64,000 nt of DNA from Triglochin maritima (GCA_963682175.1 OY821779.1:7080501-7144500), one strand, 5' to 3'; shown: positions 46,456 through 60,305, numbered from the stretch's first letter. Program-made: numbers and translations. The notes: generated by a model not told the origin, from the sequence alone.

Positions 46456-47781
46456 ATGTCTTCTCCTGACCACAACACTGAGGCCCATCAAACACCCTCA
46501 GTCTCTCGTCGTCTTTTTAAACCTCAAGGATTTGCCTTGTACGCCCAACCAGATCCCTACTATCGACCTATAATTCCACACGACGTAGGAAGTAGTACCT
46601 AACCATTTCTCGAACAATACTCCGAACATCCACCACCGCACCAAAACTACGGGAACTCCCAACAATACTCCGAACATCCACCCCCACACCAAAACTAGGG
46701 GAGTACATCCCAACCACAATACTCCCAACAACCACCCCTGAGACGATCTTCTATACCCGACCCATTGCAGATGTATTCTCAACTCCTCAGTAGTCAATTC
46801 AGTAGGAACGAGGATACCACTACCCCAAAATGACGAGGATAGTAACGACGCAAACCATTACCCCATCGACATGTCCCAACGTGCACCAAAAAGGCTACTA
46901 GCCCCCTTAAAAGCAAGAACGTGTGGGCAAAAAAGGAGGACGAAGCCCTCGTTTTGTCGTACATGGCGATTAGTTGCGATGCAATGGTGAGAACGAACCA
47001 GAGGGCAATGGTCCTTTGGAGAAAAGTGAAGAATTTGTACGACGAAGCGAAACTCAAAACAAGCGACTGAAGCCACGAAACTTCGACTCCCTCAAAGGGC
47101 ACTGAAGGAGGATAAATGCGGCTACTATGAAGTGGGACGACTGCATGGACGAGGTCACTCGGCGTAGCAGAAGTGGGGACAACACAAAAGACCTCATCGA
47201 GCAAGCTCACGTGATTTATGAGTGCACTCACGGGATGATCTTCACGTATTACCACATGTGGTTGATGCTGAAAGAGTACCCCAAGTTGCGGTGTACGTCC
47301 CTATTCTCCGGATGATGCGTGACGATAATTTCCAAAGAGATTACAGCTACCAGATGCAAACTAGTCCTACCCGACCATCCACCGGCTCGTCTGGGAAAAA
47401 GGTTTGTACGGAATCGTCGGAAGAGAATTTCTTAGGCTCTCTCCATCAACGACCACAGAATTTGTCGCCCCAACTGCACCCCATCCTGCGGGTGTAAAGA
47501 AAAGCAAAATGAAAGGGAAATGGAAAGCAAGGATGGAGGATCCGGAAGTAGTCGATAACGATGCACGCCTCCAGTATCTTCAGGTCGCGGTCTCAGTCAA
47601 ACAAGATGAAATTGCGCTTCACTGAGATAAGATAACGTTGGAAATGGAGAAAGAAGAAGCATGTTGGGCTTCTATGAAGTACAACATTTATATTTCACTT
47701 CTGAAAGCGAAGGAAATCATCATCCTGACCCCGAAGGATGAAATTAATTTGGAAATGATCAGGGGTGAAATCTTTAAGTAG
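46456..47781 (+). pseudogene. Myb/SANT-like, NAM-associated-domain transposon protein (decayed)
   Basis: Across frames the translation reads a Pro/Gln-rich start (SSPDHNTEAHQTPS, QYSEHPPPHQN twice), a trihelix/Myb-like region (VWAKKEDEALVLSYMAIS, NQRAMVLWRKVKNLYDEAK), then INAATMKWDDCMDEV, a DLIEQAHVIYECTHG segment with TYYHMWLMLKEYPKL, and a Lys/Glu-rich tail with KKSKMKGKWKARM and LLKAKEIIILTP. This is the plant Myb/SANT-like plus no-apical-meristem-associated pair typical of PIF/Harbinger accessory ORFs. At least four stops (for example near 46600, 46697, 47069, 47624) and several frameshifts. No intact copy of the partner transposase is in the window. Confidence 0.75.
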
Positions 47782-50246
47782 AACTCCGTCATTTTTATTT
47801 TCAGTTTACGACCTATCTTCTATATTTTGTAGTTGTGGTTTTAATTTTAGTTTAAGACTTATCTTCCCTATTTTAATTATCACTTTAGAGTTTCAGTTGT
47901 TGTTATTTCGGTTTAATTGTTGTTTTATATTTTAAATTTAGTACAATATTTCCTATTTCACAGAAGTTTGTGTATTTCAGTATAATTTTCGTAATTTAAT
48001 TATAACGTTATCAAAATATAATAAACTACAACCCTAATTATTATCAAAACATAAAATAAAAATACTTAAATCCTAACTATTTATCAAAATATAAACCCCT
48101 AATTATTAAAACAAATAACAAAACAAAACCAAAACCAAAAAATAATAATAATAAAACAAAAAAATTAGGACCAAATGGGTTGTGCCAAGTGGAACAACCC
48201 GATCGTCGACGCCCTGATCGCTGGACGAGGTCGTTCCTCGACCCCATTAAGGATGGTCTATGAGTATCATTAACCATGACCCGTCACGTCATCCATTTTC
48301 TCTCTCTTGTCTCTCTCATTCAAGTGACATATCACGTCATCATGACGCAACCTCATATTTCTCCTTCACTATTCACTCATTAATCATGACCTAGGTCATC
48401 TCACATTCAAAATATAAATTCATAATTATTAAAACAAATAACAAACCAAAACCAAAACCAAAAAAAACGGACCAACTGTGTTCTGCCACTCCGGGACGAC
48501 AACAGTCAGATGCTCTAATACAACTCAAAGGTGGACTGCGTCCTGGTTAACTGTCATAAACTCAAATGTGGGATTTTCTTATGTATTTAACTTGTTTTGT
48601 ATCTAAGAGTGTTTTGTTTTAAGTTTTTTTTGTTGCTCAAACTCATTTTCTGAGGATATGAGCGTATTTTCAAAGCGGTTTGTTTTCTTTGAGTTTCAAC
48701 TTGTTTTCTTTGTATTTAATTTGTGTTTTACTTGTCTCTAATCATTTTTTACTTTTCGAAGGATTTCAGCTACTCTCATTCGAATGAGTTTTTTCTTCTT
48801 TGGGATGGGGGTGTTTTTATTTGGGTTGTTGGTTTTACTCTTGACTTTGTAAGTATTAATTTGCAGTATGTTTAAATTGAAAGTAATGTATCCACTTTTT
48901 TTTTCTTTTGTTTGAGCAATACGAGACTACATTCCTGACAATTCTGAACCAAATTATTTTGTCCCCCTAGACGTAGCGGTGTTGGTTAGGAATGCGAAAA
49001 CTATCCGGTGAACGCAACTTCAAATCTCAACAACGTAGTCAATTACGTATCGGTGCAAACGATGTGGAACACCTTCAGTTTAAAGTTGTAGCCCGTTTAA
49101 CCCAAGGACGGGTGCTTACAAATTCTGAGTTATCAGAAGAAAAAACTATCATTTTTTTGTTTTTCAAAATCACCAATTATGGTTTCCTCTCAAACTCAAA
49201 ATTATGGCTGCCGTTAATGTAAATCTGTAGTACCGTAAAATTAACTCAAACATCCACGTGTAACGATAATTAACGGCAGCGATGAACCGTAATCCAAAGA
49301 GCAGCAGCGGCGAACAGTAGATTCGACGTCGGTGCCTTGAGTGTAGACCGCGGCGATCACAAACCAAAGACACGGCGGTTTGAGATTCTCTGGGCCCCAC
49401 AACATAAATTCCTTTTCTCCCCTTCCCTCCCACCCACGGGATAAAAAATTTGGAGGAAATCGTGGACCATTAACGATTCCATCAGAACCCGCCAGATAGA
49501 TGTCTACTGCGTCAGATTGTTTCCAAACTTTGGTTTGTTAATTACCCCTCATTCACATGTCATGAAGTTATCTATCGCAATTATTGGAATTCAAGATTAA
49601 TACTTTCATATTTACTTCCGGTATTCCGAGTTTATCCGGAAAAATTAAATGCGGGGATCAATCGATCATGGTATTGAATGTTCACATGATGGTGGAGGAG
49701 AGGACAGGACAAATACACGATAATTGGCACCGGAATAAGTCCACGTCATCCACATGCTCTATTGGTTGCGGATTAAACGTGTTCACCGTAGGATCCACCA
49801 CGACGTCTTCGAATATTCTCCATCGTAACCACGTTTCATGCGTCGGAGCGGTCCATTTCAAGATCGACGGCCCAGATGAGGTGCGATTTGTGTTGGGAGT
49901 TCCACTGCGAGCTGTTCCGCGAAGGAAAGGGACGAGGAGTCCCGCAATAATCGGCGCGGAACGTTCTCATTGGTTCTTTGTCTTTTTCTTGCGTTTATAT
50001 AAAATTCTCGGGATATTTGCACAAAAATACCTTAATATTTGAATAACTGTACTTAGGAATACTGATTTTCTTGGTGACTTGTGGAGATTCTAGTGGTTGC
50101 ACTTGATTGATTTACCATGTTTTTATATAGCAAACTTGAAAATGTGACCTATTGAATTGTAATTTTTTTCTTGAATGAAGTGTTAATTTCTTTCCAACAT
50201 TTTCATTTCTTGAATGAAGTGTTAATTTCTTTCCAACATTTTCAAC
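47782..50246. other. Intergenic DNA with degraded repeats, no gene seen
   Basis: Direct repeats link 45885-45960 with 48318-48405 (cacgtcatcatgac...gacctaggtcatc), and an 'aaaccaaaaccaaaa' block at 48115-48140 recurs at 48445-48465, so part of 45.8-48.5 kb may be one decayed element. The open frame at 49584-50042 matches nothing I know. A 38-bp tandem duplication ending ctttccaacattttca lies at about 50169-50244. Confidence 0.45.
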
Positions 50247-50416
50247 AACAACAACAAAGCCTTTTATCCCAAACTAGTTGGGGTAGGTTAGAAATGAAAC
50301 TTTAAGGAGTCACGGTTCAGGCATGTGAATCGCCTTCTTTCACGTGTTTCTATCCAATGCGAATTCCCGAGGAACATTCCAATCTCTTAAATCTCTTTTG
50401 ACCACTTCCTCCCAAG
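50247..50416 (-). mobile_element. Au-like SINE with 18-bp TSD
   Basis: 170 bp flanked by ctttccaacattttcaac at 50229-50246 and 50417-50434. On the minus strand the element ends in the conserved plant SINE/RTE tail ccccaactagtttgggataaaaggc followed by (ttg)n. The tail position and long duplication fix the orientation as minus. Confidence 0.8.
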
Positions 50417-51317
50417 CTTTCCAACATTTTCAACGTGCAAGAAAAAGATTATCCATTGTGTCGATGAATGATGCAAGTCGAAATAGCCCTCACATGTCGA
50501 ATGAATTCCCATGTACAATGCAAGTTTAGTGGATCCATGATTCATAATGTTTTCAAATTTTAGTCTTACCTCACTTTAAGAAGCAGTGAACAACATCTAT
50601 CACATTCACATACAATCTTTCATCATGACAGACAACAAGCAATCACAAATATCTACTTTGATTAGTATTGTCTGTTAACAAGAGAAATCATGTTAGAGGT
50701 GAATTTTATCATTCATTCGTGTAGGACAAGATGATAATTGTATCCAATCAATATGTTCTTCTCATCCTTAGCTCCGAATTTACAACGAAACAAAAACGAT
50801 TGAGATTTTACCATTTGGAAATGCAAAAGAGTGAAAGACATTCAATCCATCGAATATTAATTGTAATGCTCTTGAGGAGCTACTTCAAATATTCAAAAAC
50901 CTACAAGGACTACCTCGCAAAACCAAAACTTGTAGTAAACAAGTCCCCGGTTCAGATGCCATGACGTGCCCTCTCACTCTCTCCGCCTCTTTCTTTAGAC
51001 TCCATCATCACATGACCAAACAGTCCTCCCTTCTTCCTCTCCAACTCCTCCGACCAATCTCCGACACACCATAACCCTTCAAGTTCCCTTTCAAGAGCCC
51101 TCAAGTTGCGATTCCAAAGCAAATCCCGAAACCAACCCGAGTCAATCAAGCCCAGACGAATTCTATCCACAGCAGATTCCAAAGATCTCTCGTCTTTTAA
51201 CCCGAATCGGAATCGGAAAACCGCCACCTTTTGCTTTTGGGTATTCCTCGAACACTCACATCCTCCCGCTGGCTTTCTTTTGCAAAAGAAAAGAGGATTA
51301 AAGCGGAGGGGAATTGG

Positions 51318-51327
51318 AATATATATG
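51318..51327 (+). promoter_or_regulatory. Candidate TATA box of the MYB-CC gene
   Basis: A tatatatgc stretch lies about 85 bp upstream of the ATG at 51409, in an otherwise purine-rich leader. Weak evidence: position and sequence only. Confidence 0.35.
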
Positions 51328-51408
51328 CTTTAGAGGAAAAGACGAGAGTTTGGTTGCTCTTTTTAATTAATTGGTATCCGTCGTGCTGCGAGAGGTGAAG
51401 AGGAGACG

Positions 51409-53852
51409 ATGCTTGAGAATTATCGGCCTTACGATAGGGACATGGGCTCCGGTGGTGGTGGGGGGGGAGTCGTCTTGTCGAGAGATCCTAAGCCGAGGCT
51501 CCGGTGGACTCCTGATCTCCACGACCGGTTTGTGGACGCCGTTACGAAGCTCGGGGGACCGGATAGTAAGTAGATTTTGGTTTGTGAAAGTTTTTTGTTT
51601 ATTTCAATTGGTTCTTTGGTGATGTTTTGACTTTCACTATTTGAGGTGTAATGAAAAATGCCGTTTGTTTTGGTTAATTTGGGGTGTTTTAGACGTTTGT
51701 TTGTTCAAACTGATTTTTTTCTTCTTCTTTTGTGTTTGTGATACTGTGATGGGAATAAGTTGTTTGTTTAATTGGTTTCCTTGGTGTTGAACAATCTAGA
51801 TCGATTTTTTTTTTTGGGAATAGTATGGCAAATATTTTAATGAATTTGTCAATTGATGGAGTTTATGATTGCAACATTGGTGCAGAGGCAACACCTAAAT
51901 CAGTGTTGAGAGTGATGGGCATGAAAGGATTGACATTATACCATTTAAAGAGCCATCTCCAAGTACTTATTCTTTCTGTTATGCCTTCTATTCTTCTTTT
52001 CTGCCACCAAGTTTTGTCTCGGGATTATTCTTTTCTTTCTCATGAGTGCACACCTCTGTTTGTGCAGAAGTACAGGTTGGGAAAGCAAGCTAGAAAAGAG
52101 ACGGGCATTGAAGACTCTAGAGATGGTACAATCCATTTTCCATTTCTTAATTTAATAAACCAAAAATAAAATGTAGATTTTGTCAGGTGGCTTACGTTAA
52201 CTGCAAATCTGGTTGTGCAATCAAAGAGAAGTGAACTTCAAAGTATAGTTGCTCGCTCTAACAATATCTTAGTTTAGAAGATATACGACAATTAATCACA
52301 TAAAATGACATTTACTAACTTCTTCCCATTTTTTGCTCTGGAAATTACTAAATTTCCAGGTCAACGGTCAGATATTAGTGATTAATATAAATTTGGATAA
52401 TATAGTAAGGGATTAAGCCAAAATCTTCAAATATCTAAATACAAGTATTAGAATGTGATTGAAGGATGCAATCACTAACCCATCAGAAGAGGGGGGAAAA
52501 AGGTGGTCAACCTGATCTCTTGATGCTCCAGAAAACAAACCACTACTCAAAATTCCATTTCAAAGACCTTATTGCAACAAAATTAACTATTAGAAAAACA
52601 TTGACATGACAAGTACACATCCTGTTTCAGTTCAGATTTTTAATTTTTTTAATTTTAAATATCTGTATTTTTTGCCTTTCGCTAGAGAACACAAATGGAC
52701 TGCTCCTGGGCTATCTTCCATCCACAAGCAGTGGTAACAACACAAGTGGGAACTCACCCACCAGGTATGATATCATATATATTCATATGGCATTAATTTC
52801 ATTTGCCCAGCTTTTCTGATTCATTGGATTTCTGTAAGTTGTGGGCCTTGTGACAAACGACTGGGATACTTCTTTTTGGCGTGTGGACATCCACAATCCT
52901 CTCCTTAAGTTTTTGTTCTTGGGTGGGTGGTGCTTTGATGTGATGGGTAAAGATTACCTGCAACTTTCGGCCCATGAGACAACATATAAGTAAATAACGC
53001 CTTAGAAAGGGGTCAAACATGTTATCTTTACCCTTCTCACAGGTTTTGGTTGGAGAAGTAAATTTGATTTGATCCCATGGAAGTGTTCATATATGTGTTA
53101 CACTATTAAGTCCGTTCATCAGTGAAAGTTAAAAGTTGCTTTGCTAATTAATTAGTTCAATTTGTGATCGTGTGGACCTCAACTTGGCTAGAGTCTGACA
53201 TGTTAATTATACATGAGATCTTTACTTGGGAAAGTAGTAACTACCCAATGATGCAAAAAAAATATTTTTTGGCAGAGAGCTGCCAATTGCAGAGGCACTG
53301 AAGTACCAGATTGAGGTGCAAAGAAAGCTTCATGAACAGCTGGAAGTAAGCATTCAAGTAGTCCACAAATATGATGTCTGCTGCTAAAAAAATTAAATTC
53401 TATTGCCTCAGTTAGTGATACCTTTTCTATTGAAATTTTATATGTTAAAGGTACAAAAGAAACTCCAGATGAGAATAGAAGCCCAGGGGAAGTACCTGCA
53501 AGCAATACTGGAGAAAGCCCACAACACTAGCCTAATCTTTGGCACAAACCCAGCTGGAAATCTGGAAGCAACAAGAGCCCAACTTACAGATTTCAACCTA
53601 ACACTCTCTGGTTTGATGGAGAATGTAAGCAATGCATGTGAAGAAAAGAACATGGGCATGGATGACCCAAGAAGGGCTGAAGGCTCAAGCTTCCAGCTTG
53701 ATGTGGACAAGCAAGAGGAGAGGAGGGAAGTGAAGTTGGAGCCCAATGATGGGTCTTTGCTGCTGGACCTGAACATGAATGGAGGGTATGAGATGTTTGG
53801 GGGGTTGAGAGTTAGTGAATTGGAACTCAGAATGCAACCCCAGAGAGGATAG
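51409..53852 (+). CDS. PHL11-like: MYB-CC (GARP/PHR1-like) transcription factor, PHL11-like
   Basis: Six exons: 51409-51565, 51886-51962, 52068-52125, 52686-52764, 53276-53345, 53451-53852; 280 residues, all GT-AG and in phase. Starts MLENYRPYDRDMGSGGG. GARP/Myb DNA-binding domain about 27-82 (DPKPRLRWTPDLHDRFV, KATPKSVLRVMG, LTLYHLKSHLQKYRL); MYB-CC coiled coil about 128-170 (LPIAEALKYQIEVQRKL, LHEQLE at 142-147, KKLQMRIEAQGKYLQ, ILEKA). Acidic, leucine-rich C terminus (LLLDLNMNGGYEMFGGL). The family binds P1BS-like sites as dimers and includes phosphate-starvation regulators. The VVLSRDPKPRLRWT start most resembles PHL11, but another PHL/MYR member is possible. Exon 1 is short and partly hidden by a longer open frame in another phase. 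Nothing broken. Confidence 0.92.
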
Positions 53853-55369
53853 GACAGCATGCATCATTGTAGCTTACTTACGACATGTGCTTTGGCTTCT
53901 AAACTCTGCATGTGGTTTAATTAGTTTTCTTGCTTCACCAGGGAAGTTTTGGCTGTAGAGTGCAGCATTTGCTGCTTCAGGACTCTTGAGGAAAATAAGT
54001 TTTGCTGCTATACATGGATCTGTGTGTATCAGAAAGGAATTAGTAGAAAGGGATGAATTATCGTATTGTACATGGCCAAGACTTGGCCTTGTAGGGTGCA
54101 TTTGCTGTTTTCCTGTTTGTGTCTTGTCTGTCATATATTATAGAGAAACATATTATTTAGTCTGTGTTGCCACTTAATTGGAACTGCGGGGATAAATGAG
54201 CTTATTTGATTGAGAGTCTGTAGATCAAACAGCAATATACCTACACATTTGGAAGAAAATTTATGTTCAGTGATATCACTTAGGAGTTAAGACACCTACT
54301 TAATTAACAGCACATTGTTACTTATCGCTTTTTTTTATGACGTCATTGGTTTACCAAACAAAAGAAATATTTATTCAATTAATTATGTAAACAAAAATTT
54401 CAAACAAAAATTGCAGCATGACTTAAAGGGTAATAATTTAAAAAAAAAGACTCAAGTAATAGCCAAGTCAAGCACCTATTTTTGTACTTAATATTTACCA
54501 GCAGTGATTTTTATTTTTATTTGACGATACCAGCAGTGATAGTCAACAGTGCTTGGTAAACTTACAGCCTCAAGGCTACAAGTTGCAGAGTTGAAAAACA
54601 GCGCATACATCATCTTGTTAGCGGACAAGGTCGGTGCTTCGTCACTGTGGAGATCACTGTACAATTGCATTCGCCACTCCCAAGCCTAAACCTTTAAAAA
54701 TTCTTTCACTGTTATGACTTTTAAATAATAATTGTATCCGTCGTTTTACAAAATAATTAAATGTGAATAGATTTTTTTTTACGATGATCCAGATTTTTCT
54801 GATACCTGCCTCCATTTAGGTTAGACGGACTACGATTCTAAATTAGATGTGATCCACACCGTTTATACCGAAGATGTTTAACACGTGAAGTGAGGTTTCA
54901 AATATACATTTTCATGTCTTCACCACTAACCACTCCACGTGAATCGAAGTTGATAAACTGGTAATACATGATCAGGTAAAGTTAACGACCACAAGGTCAC
55001 GTCCGTCGGGGTTCGTATCTCCATCGATCCACTGCTAAGTAAGGTACGTCAACGAAAAGAAAAAAACCCCAACAAGGCCGAGACTGACTCATGAGGATCA
55101 GGGGTATAATTCGAGGGACTATATCCGAATTATTTTATTTATGTGTTTTTATTCGTAATTTACCTATTTCCTTCCTCTCCGATCTCTCTCAGTCCACACT
55201 CCGATCCGAAACACTCACTTCCCAATCCACGTATCACTTTTCCCTCTTCTCTCACTTCCCGTCCTTTCACTTCCTTTTCAGATCCAAATCCCGGAACATT
55301 TACCACAACACCCCCGTCTTTCCCTTAATCCCGACACCGATGGGACGAAAGCAGTAGACCCTAGAGGCG
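53853..55369. other. Intergenic: 3' UTR of MYB-CC gene, then promoter of DUF616 gene
   Basis: No coding resemblance. The last ~250 bp before 55370 are CT-rich (tctctctcagtcc, cttccttttcagatcc), as is common in plant 5' leaders. Nothing else recognised. Confidence 0.5.
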
Positions 55370-58300
55370 ATGGAGGTCGAGTTCCAGTGGAGGCGCCGCA
55401 ACGGCCGGAAGGACAACGGTGAGTCGAAAGCGTAGGTTTCTGTTTCGATTTTGGTTCTGTTTGGTTGATTTGAGAGTGAACGACAGGTGACGTGGACGGG
55501 GGTTCCCCGACCTCGCCTGTTAGAGCGGCGGATCCGCTGAGGATGGTGTGGAGGAGAGGCTTCATCAGGTTGATTTTCGTGTCGGTGATGGTGTGGATGC
55601 TGTTGATCGTTTCTGCGTTGGTGTTCCATGTGTGGTCGTGTCGGTCGTCCATCGGCTTGCTTTCAGGTAGTTAGGAGGCTTTGTGCTCTTAGAGGTTAAG
55701 AATTATGAATAATTTGTATGGTGTGTTTGTTTGGATTTAGCAAACAAGTGTTTAGTTTTTCATCCCTTGAGAATTTGTCTTTGATTGGGAATGCTTGAAA
55801 TAATGCGATTCACATGTCAGAACCGTGATTCTTGATGAGTTCCATTTATAGTCTATCCCAATCAGTTTGGGTTTAAGACAATTGTTGTTGTTGTAAAAAC
55901 TTAGCGTATAATGCGTTCAGTGTTTGATTTTTGTACACGGGGAGTGGAGGGCGACCAAGTACAATATATATATTTTGAACAATGACCAAGTACAATATGA
56001 TTTTAGTATTGTTGTGCTAAACAAGTGAGTGGATTCAAGTACTATTTTTGTTGCGTATTCGACATCACAATGGGTTGTTGGTGGTAATGGACGCATACTA
56101 GAAGCAATTTTGCATGTCAAGATCTTTTACCCTAATTTGTTACATTTGAATCCGAAAACCAAAAGCAAGCATCGATCTAAATCTAATGGCATATATGTGT
56201 AAGAATTCTAATTAGACAAGTACTATCTTGCGCATTGTATCTATCTGAGATTTCCTTTTTATTTCAGGTATAGCAATGCTGAATGTCAAACTAAAGATGA
56301 ATTGTTTTTTTTACTTTTGTTATTAGCTTCTGTGACATTTCATTAAAAAAGAAACATATTTGTGTTTAGACACTTCAAAAGTGTCTAGCATCTTAAAAAA
56401 CTTGTAGGTAAGGCATCTTACCCGACTTCCACTGTGGATTTATCTGAAACAAATTCAAACTAAAATAAAACTAGATACCCATTTTTAACTTGAAATTCAA
56501 TTTAGTAATGGTCAGCATCATTGGGATTTGAACTAAACTCTTAAGAACTAGTTAGCCTCTTTCCCATTGAAAGTAGTCAGCTCAAGTAATATCTTAGAAG
56601 CTGTGTTTGAGTGCAAAAAAATAAGAAAACAGTCTAGGTATACCACTTTAACTTGTTGCTTTTTATCTAGTCGTATTAAATATCTATTATGGTTTATGTT
56701 GGTATCACTGTGGTTTGTAGTCAGTGGTCAAATATATATGTCGTTGTATTTATTGGGCAAAGCTGATAAAAAACTTATACTGACCTTTGGAGACTAGCTT
56801 GCAAGCATATATTGGCTTGGGCTGTGATTTTTCTAGATATCTTAATCTAATTGGATTTAATTTGAATGAACATCAATTGTATTGGATTAGCCACTGTAAA
56901 ATTTGACAAGGAAGCTTATTTTGGCCTGAATTCTACAACTTCAGCTGTAAATGGTCTTGAAATGAATTTGTCCCTTGACTCCTCTCAAGGGAGTTCTACT
57001 AAAGCTTGCCGTGATTTTTATTTTATTTTTTACTTGAGCAAGCCATGGTATTTTATGCATTGATATGACGTGATTTTATTTGAAACAGCTTTGACGTATG
57101 TTTAAGTTCATATTTCTGTTGCATTACTGACTCTAGAAGTACTGTCACTTGATCGCAGCTATATGTAGAAAAGACAGCAAGTTGCTTGACATTTTGGATA
57201 CAGTAGGAATTATATCGGAGACTCAGCATCGTAAGACTGTCATATCTCAGCATGTTCTCCCTTCTCCTAAATAATACAAGTCACATTTTTTATTGATTTT
57301 CCATCGTTTAATTATCAATCAATCCACAACTAGGTTGTTCAATTCCCCTTGCTGACAACCCAGATTCTATAGTCATCCCAGAGAAGACTGATGATGAGGT
57401 TCTCAAAAATTTATCATATATCGAAAATGACGAAGTTTCAATTTCCGATGGCCACAATATGCCTTTATTTGGAGGTCACCAGAGTTGGGAACAAAGGGAG
57501 AACAGTTTTAAACTGAATTCAACCATGAAGGTAAAGAGTATACTTTCTATTAAGAAACACGAGTCTTGTTTGTTTGTTTTCCCATTTATGTGCATCAGTG
57601 TCTATGCCCTATCTGGTAATTAACTCTATATCATTAATCAAGTAAGTAACATTCTTATTTTTAGGAGTGGTAATTGTTATACTCGAAACTATAGACATAT
57701 TGATCTAGGTCTAAAGGGCTGAGTTTGAACTGTGCATCGCTGAAACCTACTCTTGGACTAAGCATGCATGAATAATAAACTATCAAGGCCCTAAAAATAC
57801 CTTAACATTTCTGACCACTATTACAACACGGAGGCTCATTTAACCATCTTTTTTTCTTTTTTGAGAACAAGTTACTATTAAGTATAATACGTCTGGAATT
57901 TTTATCTGCAACTAACTTGTATTTTTTTTGACGTGGCAAGGAACTATTCGTGTCCTTGATTCCATTTATCATTCAACAACTTTATTGATTTATTGAATTT
58001 AACCAGGCAATCTTTATGGATGCTGATTATTAGTTAAAAATGCCATCCAAATATCAGAAGGAAATTTCTTACCTCTTAGGGTATTACTCTTTTTGTGATA
58101 CACAGATGGTGTTAATAGTTTACAACCTTTAATATATTTGCACAATCACTTACTGAAACTGCATAACTTTTGAGTATGTAAGATAGAATTTTCTGTTTGA
58201 TAATAAGACGTAAGAACTGAGCAACATGTTCAAGAATATTTACGTGATTTTTTCTTTTTAAAAGGATATAGAACATTGTTCACGTGGAGCTTCACCTTTC

Positions 58301-60305
58301 TTTCTTTTCAAAATATACTTGTTCGACCCTTTTATTCTCTAAATTTTTTCTCACCGTTGTCTAAATTTAGATCCATTGTGGATTTATGAGAAATGGAGGT
58401 GCAGAGATGGACGATATTGACATCAGATATGCACAAAAGTGTAAGTTTGTGGTTGCTTCAGGGATCTTTGATGGATACGATACTCCACATCAACCATTAA
58501 ATATCAGCATGCGCTCTAAGAGGCTCTTCTGCTTTCTTATGGTTGTTGATGGGAAGTCCTTTGAGTTCATAAAGAAAAATGTCAGTGTACAGGAGGACAG
58601 TAAAGGAGGAAAATGGGTTGGTATTTGGCGCCTAGTGAGATTACGTCATGCTCCTTATGATGAGCCTAGAAGGAACGGGAAAGTTCCAAAGATATTAACA
58701 CACAGGCTCTTCCCACAAGCCCAATACAGCATTTGGATTGATGGGAAAATGGAACTCGTAGTTGACCCATTACTAATGCTTGAAAGGTAAACTCTTATCC
58801 TTCTGAGCTCTTGCCATTTTTTAAAAATTTGCAAATGTTCAGCAGATTATAGGATGTTTCTTTACTATGAAACTCTGTTATACAAAAAAGGCTAATGCAT
58901 ACGAATTTAAATTTCAGATATCTTTGGCGAGGAAAAAACACCTTTGCTATTTCTCGGCATAAACATCATAAGAGTATATTCGAGGAAGCAGATGCAATCA
59001 AGAGAAGGAAGCGCTATGCTAGACCTCTAGTTGACCTGCACATGAAAATTTACCGCTACGAGGGAATGGATTTATGGAGTCCTATGAAAGGGACCAAGAG
59101 TGGTATGTTAGTGATCACCTTGCCTCTTTATTGCATCTGTATGACAAATTAACAACCATTCTGAGGCCAACTAAAACATTTGATGTGCGTTTTCAAGATT
59201 ACAACCACTATAAAGAAAGTATGAAATGAAATACATTCATCATTTCTTTAGTAAAGAGCCTTGTGTATTGGCTGCGGATGTTTAGCCAATTTTGCCAAGT
59301 TCTTTATTGAACATTATTTCAGAAGAAGAAGAAAAAGAAAGACGAATGTTGAGTTGCAGACTCGCAGTACAAAGCTGCCTGCCATCTTATTTCTTAGATT
59401 ATTTTTTGAATATTCCTTTTACCTAACCACTGTTATCTATGTGGCATTTCATTTTCATCTAAGACCATAGAGGATGGTCTTTACACCATAAGTTATTTCC
59501 CCATTTTTAACACGACACATCCTAGGAGTGGGTAGCATGCTCTGATTTCTTAGATGTATGGGGTGATGACTCCTGAATTCATTATTCAGTGACTCGGTAT
59601 AACTGTACATAGTTACTTTTTCATGCATTTTGTTGTTCTGGAAGAATACAGGAAGATGGTTGACAGGGCAGCCTATTATCCGCAATCCCATTTCAAATAT
59701 CACGTATAACCGATTTAGTATATACATTGTAGTGTATTTTCCTGTTGCTCAAGAAATATTTTGTGCATATTAAATGAGGAAGCTCTTTGCGACAGTCTTC
59801 TATAATAAATATTAGCTAAACCAAAATGTGCCAGGATGAGCCATAGCGTAGGATTATATATTGTGGATTATGTTATTGTCATTTTTTTCCTCGACGAAGG
59901 TATTGATTTTAAACTATTTTGCTTAATGTAGATGTACCAGAAGGAGCCGTCATTATACGGGAGCACACCGCTCTATCAAACTTATTCAGCTGCCTTTGGT
60001 TCAACGAGGTGGACCTTTTTACCCCAAGAGATCAACTCAGCTTTGGATATGTGGTGTATAGGTTAGGTCATCAATTCAAGTTCTTTATGTTTCCTAATTG
60101 TGAATATAATTCATTGTTTATATTGCATAGACATACAAGGGAACATTCCTCTAAAGTAGAGTGGGTTAAGTCCTTAGATGAGTTCAAAGGGAGTAAAAGT
60201 AATTTGAGGGAGAGTAGGGGAGGGTTGGGACTTTGGACTCCGTATCCTGGGGATCTGAAGTCAGTCCAACTTCCAATTGTTAAAAGAGCATCACCAGCAG
60301 GGTGA
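55370..60305 (+). CDS. DUF616 family type II membrane protein (TOD1/MUCI70-like)
   Basis: Seven exons: 55370-55418, 55487-55666, 57159-57230, 57334-57530, 58371-58786, 58918-59102, 59932-60305; 490 residues, all GT-AG and in phase. Basic N terminus, one transmembrane anchor at about 44-66 (RLIFVSVMVWMLLIVSALVF), a variable stem (67-166), then the DUF616 domain from IHCGFMRNGG at 167: VVASGIFDGYDTPHQP, FCFLMVVDG, GIWRLVRL, RRNGKVPKILTHRLFP, YSIWIDGKMELVVDP, YLWRGKNTFAISRH, DVPEGAVIIREHTALSN, LFSCLWFNEVDLFTPRDQLSF. The family includes Arabidopsis TOD1 (reported as a ceramidase affecting turgor) and MUCI70 (pectin/mucilage, probable glycosyltransferase), so a Golgi or endomembrane enzyme is likely; the exact reaction is not settled by sequence. 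Intron 2 (1.5 kb) holds a SINE. Intact. Confidence 0.93.
55795..55894 (+). mobile_element. Au-like SINE in DUF616 intron 2
   Basis: gcgattcacatgtcagaacc...tagtctatcccaatcagtttggg...ttgttgttgttgt is the same family as 50247-50416 read in the other direction. The 5' part is short and no clear target duplication is visible. Confidence 0.6.

Noticed and set aside
45805..48518. Complete PIF/Harbinger element with agagca... ends
   Set aside because: The putative ends (agagcactcg near 45808; agatgctct near 48509) match poorly and no TWA target duplication fits.
49584..50042. 152-codon open frame on +
   Set aside because: No recognisable domain, no neighbouring exon structure; kept only as intergenic.
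59455..59727. 90-codon minus-strand frame in DUF616 intron 6
   Set aside because: No family resemblance; lies inside an intron of a well-supported gene on the other strand.
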